Assembly (NCBI GenBank): GCA_026770585.1
Contig: MU646367.1
Coordinates: 120,389-170,158 of the forward strand
Source: Baffinella frigidus
Lineage: Eukaryota > Cryptophyceae > Cryptomonadales > Baffinellaceae
Length of the DNA stretch: 49,770 bases
Direction of reading: 5' to 3'
Shown here: positions 19,399-29,913 of the stretch, piece by piece
Layout: every line of letters begins with the position of its first letter
Position numbering within the stretch: the stretch's first letter is position 1
Program-made: the position numbers and the translations under genes
Notes under the pieces: generated by a model
Databases searched by the model: none
What the model was told of the DNA's origin: nothing
Seen by the model: the letters and a program-made list of their open reading frames with translations, nothing else

Positions 19399-22076
19399 AT
19401 GCGATTTTGTGAGTCAACTCTCCAAGGGCCGCGCCATGTACTGGGCGATCTCTCCTCAAGAGGAGAAGGCGCCTGCTCGGGTAGGGGCCCAGGCTCTGGC
19501 GCTAGTGGCAGTATGCCTGTCGATGACTCTCCTCTCCGCGACCTACCTCAGGTGCCTCCCCGCCCCGCCCCTCAAACACAGCTGCCAAGAACGCTGCCAG
19601 CCGCCAGCCAGGGGCTTAGGGGGGGGGGAGTGAAGGGAGGGGCGCCCGTTCTCTCCAGCAGCAGCCTCACTTGCAAAGGGAGAGGGTTGCGTTGTCATGC
19701 ATCGCAGTGGCACCGCTTCCCACGGTGCGCGTGGGATGCGGTAGATTGGTATCGGTAGATTGGTCTCGCTGGCAGCACCAGATTGCTGGTGATGCCTGCA
19801 TCGCCGCTAATGCTGGCACCGCCATCAACTCGGCCGCAGCGAAATAGCTGAGCAGTCTGTGAGCTGACACCGTTGCGGCGATGCGCAGCGCATCGGAGGG
19901 GCAGGGACCTGCTGCGCTGGTGTCGGTCTCGGGGCAGAAGGGGCTCGACTCGATCGATTCGCAGATCGAGCGGGATGAGGCGCTCCTGCGCAAGCAGCAG
20001 GGCGTTGTTGACCGCACCGAGCACACGCTCGAGACGGCGATGAAGGGCAAGGTGTTCCAATCATCCTTCCACCCACGCCGGCCGTCGCTGCAGGCGCAGG
20101 CGGGCACGCAGCAGAGCCTGTCGGCTCCGAGCTGGGAGAAACCGCGCCGGGAGGAGGGGGTATTTGGCAGCGAGCGTCGCCCGGAGTCTGCGTCGTGGCA
20201 GGAGGGCGAGCACCGGGGTCACGGGATGTCTCTCGAGCGGAAGGTGTCCCTGGAGGGGCCCGCGGACCAGCAGGAGATTGATGGGGCCAAAGTCCAGGAC
20301 TGGAACGACTTCTTCAACGGCATGAACACCGAGGTCTGGGGGCCCCTCCTCCGCCAGTCCCCGGGATTGAAACGTGCCGAGCGCAGGGATCCTTGCTGCC
20401 GTCCCATCCATTCCACCCCGCCCTTCTTCGCCCACTGATCACCACACCGTGAACCTTTGTTCTGCAGCAACCCAACCAGCCATTCTCACCCGAAAAAAAA
20501 ATTCTCGTCTGCAAGGTAGGTTCTTGAAAACGAAACAACATGACCGCCCACTTAGAAAGAGACCATTTCTCGAAGCAACATGCCCGCCCAGCCAGTTAAA
20601 AGGCGAATGGCTGGTTGAGTTGCAGCCATTCTCGGCCGCAAGGTAGGTGTTCCTGAAAGGCATGCTGAAGGTTAGACCGAGAGTGCAATCTCGTCTTTTT
20701 TGCACTCTCTCTGAACTTCACATCACCTGACTCTCAAAGGGTTCACGGAATGCGAACGCGTGCACCAGAACTTCCCGCGGTTGAAAACAGCAGTGCCGAA
20801 AAGATTCACCCGCAGTCGCGCAACGGCGTAGTGAGGGAGGCAGAAAATGACAGGGTATGTGGCTGGTGAACAGGTGGACGTGCCCAAGTGGAACAAGTAC
20901 GGCCTGGTGGTCGACAACATCGAGGTGCGCGCCGCCTGTCTTGCCCGATTCCTGAGCCTCGCCACCCCGCGCAACTCCTCACCTCCACCGTCATTCGTTT
21001 GGAACCCCCTGGCGTGACCGAGACAATGCAGAGGCGTGACGGTGGACCCCGCATGCAGGCGATCCCGGCCTGTACTGTGGACTGTGGCAAGTGGGACTCG
21101 GACGACACGTCTGACTTTGGCTTCTTCGATAAGCTCAACACCGTCAACGTAATCACCCGCCACCACGCTCCCCGAACCTTTTTGCCTCCCCCCCCCCAGC
21201 TGTCACAATAGCCCTGTCTGCCTGGTTTGCATCAACCCCCGCGGGTCGGCGCTCTCTGCAAAACCAGCGCTCGCCCTGCTGCTCCGTCCCAGTCCTGCTT
21301 CGAACCATCCACAGTGCTGGGCAGCAGGTGTTGACATGCGCTGACTCTTGGCTGGATTCGGTGCTCGCAGGAGCGTGGCCACATCATTGACAACATCGAC
21401 AGTGAGACTCCCTGCCCGCCCAGCCAGTTTGAAAACTTGTATTGGTTAGTCAATGTTAAGGGCCCCTCCTCTTTACAGAAATCAAGCATCGCTTGCCACA
21501 CAACGGGCTACGAAGGGATGTTCTGACCGAATTAAGCGACTTTCGGTTACCTTATCCGTAGGAAGCACACTATATCCCACTGGTGTTTCCTACCGTAGGA
21601 TCTGAGGATTATCCAATTCCGGGGTATTCAAGAAATCCCTATGTAGTGCTATGTGTGGATTCAGGCCAGAAGAGGGTCTATTTCTTACTTGGTGTTTTCA
21701 GCTGGATATGATTTGTACCATGCACGGGCGGGGCGGGCTTGGTCACGTCCTTGACTGAATTTCGGTCAGGAACGTGACCAAGCCCGCCGGAAAGTGTACG
21801 TTGAGGATGAAACTGTTTTTAACATTATTCCTTTCCTGGTCACGGGCGGGAAGCAGGGATTCCTGTGCCAGTGAAACACAAGTCTTTGCTTATGGGCAAC
21901 CACTCAGCCCTTTCCCAGCTGGTCTGGCGACGGGAGTGGTCCAGGGTGGTTGGTTTTGAGAACGTTTCCGCAGGAGAAAGGGCTGTTTTTTTGTAGCGTT
22001 GGTGTGCATTGACGATCGGTGCTAATGACAAGGTGCGCCCTGGGCAGACATCGACGCGTGCTCCATCGACTGCTAG
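19399..22076 (+). CDS. Unrecognised acidic protein, 7 putative exons
   Basis: I do not recognise this protein. Phase-consistent exons are 19399-19551, 19938-20051, 20094-20333, 20874-20924, 21059-21148, 21371-21401 and 22048-22076 (TAG), about 235 residues. Exon 2 begins KGLDSIDSQIERDEALLRKQ and is a likely coiled coil. Exon 3 is charged and Ser/Glu-rich, ending QDWNDFFNGMNTE. Exons 4-6 are short and share a VVDNIE / IIDNID theme. The start could instead be the in-frame ATG at 19513. Exon 5 has an alternative acceptor 33 bases later (21092), also in frame. Exons 2-4 look best supported; exons 1 and 5-7 are weaker. Introns carry dispersed repeats (19674-19921, 20463-20665 and 21733-21788) rather than heptamer arrays. 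There is no signal peptide or membrane helix. Confidence 0.45.
19674..19921 (+). repeat. Dispersed repeat, copy 2 (pair with 15002-15221)
   Basis: This copy fills the 3' part of intron 1 of the unrecognised gene and ends 16 bases before the exon 2 boundary. Relative to copy 1 it has extra sequence in the middle (GATTGCTGGTGATGCC region). Confidence 0.8.
20463..20665 (+). repeat. Short direct repeats in intron 3 of the unrecognised gene
   Basis: Two related segments, CAGCCATTCTCACCCG...CTGCAAGGTAGG (20478-20521) and CAGCCATTCTCGGCCGCAAGG (20623-20643), lie about 140 bp apart in the same orientation. A GCCCGCCCAGCCAGTT motif (20582) recurs at 21415. Confidence 0.6.
21733..21788. repeat. Hairpin, GGTCACGT family copy 1
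   Basis: Arms GGCGGGCTTGGTCACGT (21733-21749) and its complement (21772-21788) are perfect over 17 bases. A similar palindrome with GGTCACGT arms is at 42040-42083. Confidence 0.85.
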
Positions 22077-22760
22077 GAAGCACGCGCGGGGGTGGGGGTT
22101 CGCCGGTACTCAGTGTCAGGGGTGTGAGGGGCAAGAACTTGTGCGCGTTGTGGGGTCAGTAAAGATCTGGAAGCGGCCGCCTTCGATTCAGCAGTAGAGC
22201 TGCTGAAACGGTCCTGCGCCTGTAACAGCATCACATGCTTCGTGAATCCCCGGGAGAGCATATGCCGGAATCAAACCACTGCACGAGGTGCGCGGGCACC
22301 TCGCTCAAAAGAAAGCGCCTCCTGCTAGGACTGTATGTACAGTAGGCATATGCTCAGGGCCCTATGGTGGTCCTCGAGGGGGGGGGGGCTTTCTCATGAG
22401 CGAGGTACCCCTGTAGAGGTGTATGTGCTCCTGATGGTGCCCCGCAAACACCGCAGCGCTGCAGGCACCTACACTGCCGCCCACCGACGCGAAATCGCCA
22501 AGGTCCCATCGTCATTTCGCTCCGTTTACAGTGTCAACACCCCCCGCTCGCGCTGTTACGCCCCATCTCGCGCAACGCGAACCACCGTCTCCCCGCCCCC
22601 CGCCCACTCGTTTCTCCCACCACCCTACCCCCCCCCCTCACTCTCGAATCTCACAGTCTACCCCCCCCACACACACCGCAATCCTTCAGAAGAATATGCC
22701 ACAGACAGCAACCCCGGCGCGGCGCGCCCAGACCAGATGTCTCCGCACCCAGCGCGATCC
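22077..22760. other. Convergent intergenic region between unrecognised gene and ferlin
   Basis: This is the 3' space of two convergent genes. It contains a foldback element (about 22299-22410), with the rest C-rich on the plus strand. No gene is supported. Polyadenylation signals are not evident. Confidence 0.6.
22299..22410. repeat. Foldback element, family A copy 2
   Basis: Ends CCTCGCTCAAAAGAAAG and CTTTCTCATGAGCGAGG are near-reverse complements. The interior has a TGCTCAGGGCCCTATGGTGG segment comparable to the element at 4868-4976, which shares the right end. Confidence 0.65.
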
Positions 22761-25700
22761 TTATTTGAGGAAGTCGGGCTGGAGGAGCGGGACCGCCTGG
22801 GTGAGGTACACGAAGCCGACGAGGAGGGCGACGAGGATCAGGCAACAGCACAGGCAGCAGCAGCACGGCTTCTGCTTGTTGATCGCCTCCTTGCACACGT
22901 ACACGATGTACGCCTTGCACCCCTCGGGGTTGAAGATGGGGTTCGTGGGCTGCGGCGGGCGGTTGGGATCGAAGAGCTTCGAAGGGCCCGCCTTGAACCC
23001 CAGCGACGCTGGCATGGCGCGCGCCTTGGCTCGCGGCATGACTTGTGCCGTGATCTGGATCTCCGCCTGGTAGTTCTTCACGAAGTCGTAGCCCGGCTGC
23101 CGGAAGTCCTTGTTCGTCTTGCAGCCAGGCCCGCCCGGGTGGCACAGCTTCAGCCACTTGTACGGGTACTTGGTGCCTTCCTCGTCGGCCTCCGTGTCCT
23201 TGTCGGCTGCAGCCACGCAACCACACCGCCACTTCTCAGTCTCCGCCACTCACCACCCACGAGCCCCGCCCCGTGCATCTACCGCCGGTCTGTTGGAGGT
23301 AAGCACGCACACAGCAAGCACGCAGCAGCCACGCTGAAAGGGGTTGGGGCGGGCTCTGCGGCACGCGCTCGCTGCACTAGGTTAGTTACCAGGGTGCTGC
23401 CTGGTAGGCTCTCTCGCTCAGGCGGGGTGCTACTGCTGCAGGGGAGGGGGTTCGCACCGTCGGGGGGCAGCGACACAAGCTCCATGTCGTCGGGCGAGGG
23501 CTTGCCGAGGTTGCGCTGCATTGCGTCCAGGAAGATCGGCTGCATCGGGAGGTACCCTTCTGCGATCAACTCGTCGTTGCCCAGCAATCGGTTCGCCCAT
23601 ACCTGGTGTGGTAAGGTTTTGGGTTTTAGGTTTTAGGGTTCAGGTTTCATGTTTTTAGGTTTGAGGTTTTAGTTGTTAGGGTGTAGGGTGTAGGGTGTAG
23701 GGTGTAGGGTGTAGGGTGTAGGGTGTGGGGTGTAGGGTGTAGGGTGTAGGGTGTAGGGTGTAGGGTGTAGGGTGTAGGGTGTGGGTTGTAGGTTGTAGGG
23801 TTTAAGGTTTCGGATTTAAGGGTTGGGGTTTAGGGTTCAGGGTTGAGGGTTGAGGGTTGAGGATTCGGGGTTAAGGGTTGAGGATTGAGAGTTGAGGGTT
23901 GAGAGTTGAGAGTTGAGGGTTGAGAGTTGAGGGTTGAGGGTTCGGGGATTAGGGTTCAGGGTTTAGGGTTTGGGGCTGAGGGTTTGGGGTTGAGGGTTTA
24001 GGGTTCAGGGTTTAAGGTTTAGGGTTTCAAGTTTAGGGTTTAGGGTTTAGGGTTTGGGGTTTAGGGTTTAGGGTTTAGGGTGTACGGTTTGAGTAGGGTT
24101 TGAGGTGTAGGGTTGAGGGTTTAATGTTTAGGGTTGAGGGTTGAGGGTTTAGGGGTTTGGGTTTAGGGTTAAGGGTTAAGGGTTAAGGGTTTAGGGTTTG
24201 GGGTTTAGGGTTTAGGGTTCAGGCTTTGTGGTCTAGGATTAGAGTTTAGGGTTTCAGGGTTTGGGTTCATGGTTGAGGGTTTATGGTTTAGCGTTCGGTG
24301 TTTCGGGTTTCGGGTTTCGGGTTGAGGGATGAGGGATGAGGGTTGTGATTTGAGGGTTCGGGGTGTAGGGTTGAGGGTTGAGGGTTTGGGGTTTGAGGTT
24401 CAGGGTTCAGGGTTCAGGGTTCAGGGTTTAGGGTTTAGAGGTTAAGGTTTAGGGTTTAGGAATTAGGGATCAGGGTTTAGGGTTTAGGGTTTTGAATTGA
24501 GGGTTTAGGGTTTAGGGTTTAGGGTTCAGGGTTTAGGATTTAGGATTCAGGTTTTGAGGTTTAGACATTAGAGTTGAGGGTTGAGGTTTCAAGTTTCAGG
24601 GTTGGGGTTTTGGGGTGCGGGGTTTGGTTTGGGGTTTGGGTTTGGGGGTTAGGGTTGGAGGTTTGTGGTTTGGGGGCACACCTGGAACTTGAGCGTGAAG
24701 TCCTTGGCCGGGATGGTGGGGTCGGGGGAGGGGAACTTGATGCCCTTGAACTTGATTCGGTAGTTGAACATCGCGTTGCGCGAGACCTTGACGCCGGCGT
24801 CCACGTCCGTCTCCTTCACCCGCCCCCACCCCAGCAGCTCCACGAACACTTTGATGTCGCTTGTGTACCCGTCCTTGGGCGCACAGTTTCGCAGGTTCCT
24901 GCCACGTCACCATCCAATGTCAGGTTCCTGACACATCATTGCCTGCCAGCCCCCACGGGACGCGTGGCACTCTGCACCGCAGCAGGGGAAGCCGGGCAGG
25001 TAAGCTCTGCGGGTGCTCACTGCTCCCTCTCACGACGCTGGCGCTTGTCGAAGTTTGCGGGGGGTGCCGCAACAGGGGGTGAAGCGTTCAGGAATTAGGG
25101 TTTGGGATCCAGGGTTTAGGGTTTAGGGTTGAAATAGGCGGAGGGTTTCGAATGTAGGTGTTGGGGGTTAAAATACGGTATAGGGCTTCGGGTGTAGGTT
25201 TCAAGGTTTGAATGAGGGTGTGGGTTAGAAGAGCAGGTTTCAGGGGTCCCATGTAGCCTTTTGAGTGGCCCGGGGACACTTCTGAACGAGAGTTGGATTT
25301 GTTTCTTCAACTTGAATTGGAAATGGTCACGTTATCCCCGGATATCCGGGGACGACGGTCGACCATAGCCTTTTGGGCGCAGGTTTGATGGTTTAAATTA
25401 GAGTTTAGGTTTCAGGAGCAGGTTGCAGGGGTCTTAGAGGGTACGGTACCAGAGTGGCCTGAGGGTTCAAATAAGGGTGTAGGTTTGTGGAGCAGGTTTT
25501 CAGGGTTTTGGAGAGTGGTTTTCGGAGTGTTGTCGGGTACCAAATGATGAGGCGCATCTCGAGGGGCATCTGGCGGCCGGCAATGTTGATGTCCTTCTCG
25601 GGCTTGTCGTCCGCCTCCACTACCGGCACCGCGTCGATCATCATCATCAACTTCCCCAGCGAGATGCCTGCCCGATCGGGGTTGAACAAGTCGCGCGTTT

Positions 25701-28700
25701 CCCGCGGCTTGTGCACCTGCGAACAAGCCAAGATCCGTCAGCGTGTGTAACTGCGTGCACGCCCATCGCCGGCAGCGTTTGCAACTGCGTACAACAAGAC
25801 CAGCGCCGTCTCAACACGCTCCCTGCCACCTCACTCGGCGGGTGCTCTCAGCGTCTCCACGCAGCACCACGTGCCTGAGCAGCAGGGTCTCGGTTGGAGC
25901 AACTCGAGCCTGTGCGGCATGCAAGATGCACAGCAGGACACCCTGCACATAACCCCCCACGCCACGGACCCTCCCATTCCAGACGCTAGCGGTCAAACCG
26001 TGCCTCTGGCGAAAGGCTGCGCCCCTAGAATGCCCACATGCTACACCAGATCGACAACCACCACCGTGGACAAAAGCCAGCGTGGCTGTTGTCGAAAAAA
26101 ATCCAAACCCCTAAGCCCCAAACGGTTTGCACCGTACCGTTTTGCGCGACCACTCCTCGCAGAACCAGCGATCCTCAAGATCGATGATGGTCTCCCCAAT
26201 CATCTTGGACGCCTCCGGCATCACGGCGCCCAGCACCGGTTGCAGCAACCCGTAGTCCTGCCACCACCACCATCCAACTCCGTCAGCCCATCGCAACCAT
26301 CCAACACCGTCAGGCGAACACCGTCAGGCCGTCAAACGCCAGCGACCTTTCTCTGACCCCGCTGAACCCGCCCAACCCGACTGCCCCCCCTCCGCTCAAC
26401 ATGTCTCACGCACAGCCCCAACGCACTGCTGCGGGCGCACAAGGTGCAGCGAACGCGCGGGGGCGCGGGGGGGGGTGGGGAGCGCGAGCGGGGAGAGCGG
26501 GAGGATAGAGAGGGAGGGGGCAGAGCGGGGGCAGAGCGGACCGCGTCGTCCATGATCTTGACGTGAAGGCGCGAGGGTCCCGGCAGCTTGGCGATGATCT
26601 TGGCGCACTTGTAGAACTGGGGGTTGAGCGAAACGATGGGGTCGAAGTATGTCCGCCAGTCCCATGCCTCTGGCCCCAGCGTTACCTGCCGCGAGATCCA
26701 ACGGTTGATACATTATCAACTACGCCACAAGGCAAGGCGAGACGCGACCTAAGGGCCCTGGCAGCCCGCAACCTTCCCCCATCAGGCAAGCGCGATCTCT
26801 CAGCCACTGGCGGTCCACCCCGGCGGTGCAGCTCTATCGTGGTCCAGAAACCACCCAAAGTCGTGTTCAGGAAACTAGCAAGCGTGTCTGGCGGGGTTCT
26901 GGGGTGGGTCTCGGGGTCTCGGGGTCTCGGGGGGGTCTCGGGGGGGTCTCGGGGGGGGGCGCGCACGTGGACGAAGTTGTCGGACTTGGCAACACCATCC
27001 ACCACCTGGCAGGGCGTCATCTGGAACGCCTTGAGGAGGTACACTCGCACCTCGATGTTTTGCGACTGGAAGTTCTCGTTCACGTCCGGCACCTGCCGCC
27101 AGGTGGCAACTTTCAGGGCGGACGTTGACTTCGGCCAGAACGTAACGCCACATTTGACCAGCCAACACATCAAATAGCCGGCGCAGCGCGTTATGCAGGG
27201 GGGGTCCGCCAGGCATTCCAACCTAAACATCTCGGCGCTGCTGCGCGGGAGCGTGTGGAACCCTAATCCCTGAACCCTGAAGGCACGTCCCCTGAGGCAC
27301 TTGACTCGCGGGGGCACATGAGCGCCACCAGGGACGTTGCGCGCAGCGTCCCAGGGCTGCCCGCAGCGTGGCAGCGAGCTGCCTGCCACGCTGCCTCACA
27401 CGGCTGACACGACTGGCACGCGGACACGGTGGCGCACACGCGCGTACCTCGTACGGGACCTCCTTGCCCTTCTTGAGCTCGGCCATGTCGAGAAATCGCT
27501 GCTCCTCCCCCCTTGCTTCTGCCTCCGCCAGGTCCTCGAGGCGGTACAGCTTGATCTTGCACTTGAGGATCCCCACGGACTCGGCCTCGACGTTCTTGAA
27601 GTTCTGGATCGGGCCGCGGAAGAGGACCAGCTCGTCGAACGCGTCCGCGAACCGCGGCTCCCACGCCCCCCGCTTGCCGTACTTGGCGATTGTTGAGTGC
27701 TCGAGAGGGCAGTCGTAGATCGGGTGCGCGCGCAGGAGCAGCCACTCGGGGTTTGGCTTCCCGTCCGGAGTGTCAACCTGCGATCGCAAGGAGGGGGGCA
27801 GCGTCCAGGGTCAGACTTTGACGGGGATATAGCCAGCGGGGTGAGACCGTGGGACAGATAGCAGGCAGCAACGTGGGCCAGAGAGCGTGCACCCACCACC
27901 CAGTGCACCACCTCACCTTTGCGCATGCATCATGCATGGGCGCAGGAACAACAGGCAGGCATCAACAGTGCGGCGAGGGCGCGTGGGGCTCGGCTATCAA
28001 TCAAGGTCCGCAGAGTGAAGGCGAGGTCTCGTTGCTGTCTCTCTCTCACCTTTTCTTGCTTGTCCGGCAGCACGTCGTCCTCGCCCTCCACGGCGTTGGC
28101 CTCCAGCACGTCGTCCCCCTCCTCCTCCTCCTCCCCCTGCCCGTCCCCTTGCTCCATGTCGTCAGCCTCAGGAGCGTCCGCCTTATCCAGCGCACCCCCC
28201 GCATCCGGCCCCGCGTCCCCTCCTTCGTCGCCCCCCTCCCCGCCCTCCCCGCCCTCCCCCCCGCCATCCGCTCCGTCATTCGCAATCGCCTTTTTCTTAG
28301 CCTCCGCATCCGCCTTCTTCTTGGCATCTTCCGCGACCTTCTTCTTCTTCTTGTCCTCCTTCTGCTTTGCAGCCTCCTTTTTCCTTCGCTCGTCGTCGTT
28401 TGACGCCCGCACCTGCCGGGGCCCCCCAGAACGCATCACAATCACAGTTCTGCTCGAGGCATGCTCAAGGCTCCCAGCCTCCGAAAACCGAACAGGGGCA
28501 CGCTGGCATTTCTGTGCGGCACGCTACGTTTTCGGAACCACCCTGGTGCATCAAGCATTATGTCGGTGGAAGGGGTCGGCGAGCCAGCAGGGGAGCAGCG
28601 CACGGTGCCAGGTGTGCAACGACAGGCCTGGTGTTGGTTGCCCCTGGTGATTAGGCTGGGCGGTTGGTGCGCGAGCAGGCACGCAGGCGCTGGTTGGTCC

Positions 28701-29825
28701 CGCCAGCAAGCAAGCACGCACGCAGGCGCTGGGTGGTGGTGGCACCTTCTCGCCGAGGAAGGACTCGACGCGCTCGATGAACTTGAGGTCGTCGGGCGCG
28801 TCAATATACTGGTCAAACGCGCGCGTGACCGCCTCGTCCTTCTTGGTGAAGAGGCGATCGAGCATCTTGGCCTCCTTGGCAGTGATGACCCCGTCCTTCT
28901 TGAGCTCTTTCGCGACCTGCTCGAACTTCTTCTTGCGCTCCTTCTGCCGCCGCTTCTCCTGCGCCTCCTCGTCCTCCTCGTCGTCTTCATCATCATCTCC
29001 GTCGTCGTCCTCCTTGTCCGAGGGGTAGAAGTCCTCGGTGGCCATGCTCCCGTACGCAACGATCGGCGGCTTCGCGGCGTTCCACGGCAGCTCGAACCCC
29101 AGTCCCATGGTCGAGTGGTCGTAGACGTAGAAGTCGAGGAAGGGCGCGTAGCGGCGGTCCTCCGGGAGGCTCACGTCGATCTCGACACACTGCATGAAGT
29201 TGGCGTCTGTCCCGGGCGGGCGGCTGCACGTCTTGGTGGTGCTGGCGGTCTTGGGGTCGTCGCAGCAGATCTCCACCTGCGGCGCGGCGATCGGCAGCCC
29301 CGTGGGGTACGGCGAGGAGAGGTCTCGCAGGCCCAGCACCTGGATCAGGATCTTGCACTCCATCATCGGCACCGACTTGATGGGCGCCTTGGACGTCCAC
29401 GTGTCCGAGTCGTCGCGGTTCACCATCGAACGGTCTGGCACCAACGGCGAGGGCGGCTCCTTCATCAGCTTCTCCGTCTGCTCGATCACCTGCGTTGAGG
29501 TTGTAGGGTTTAGGGTGCAAAGTTTGGGATTTGGGGTTGAGGGTTGAGGGTTGAGGGTTTAGAGTTTGGGGTGTGAGGTGTGGGGTGTGGAGTGTGGGGT
29601 GTGGGGTGTGGGGTTTGGGGTTTGGGTTTCAGGGTGTAGGGTTTGGGATTTAGGATTTAGGGTTTAGGGTTTAGGGTTTGGGGTTTAGGGTTTAGGGTTT
29701 AGGGTTTAGGATTTAGGGGTTTAGGGTTTAGGGTTCAGTGTTGAGGGTTCTGGGTTTAGGGTTTAGGGTTTAGAGTTCAGGGTTTATGGTTTAGGGTTTG
29801 GGGGTTTTGGTTCAGGGTTTGGGGT

Positions 29826-29913
<88 letters not shown>

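Noticed and set aside
20439-20705. A small minus-strand gene of 88 codons in the unrecognised gene's intron 3.
   Set aside because: It lies across the direct-repeat region, has no recognisable motif, and opposes the better-supported plus-strand exons.
22335-23636. A plus-strand reading frame of 433 codons.
   Set aside because: It is antisense to ferlin exons 13 and 14, whose protein is clearly recognisable and in phase.
28461-29498. A plus-strand frame of 345 codons, and a similar one at 32714-33856.
   Set aside because: Both are mirrors of ferlin exons; high GC at third positions leaves opposite-strand frames open.
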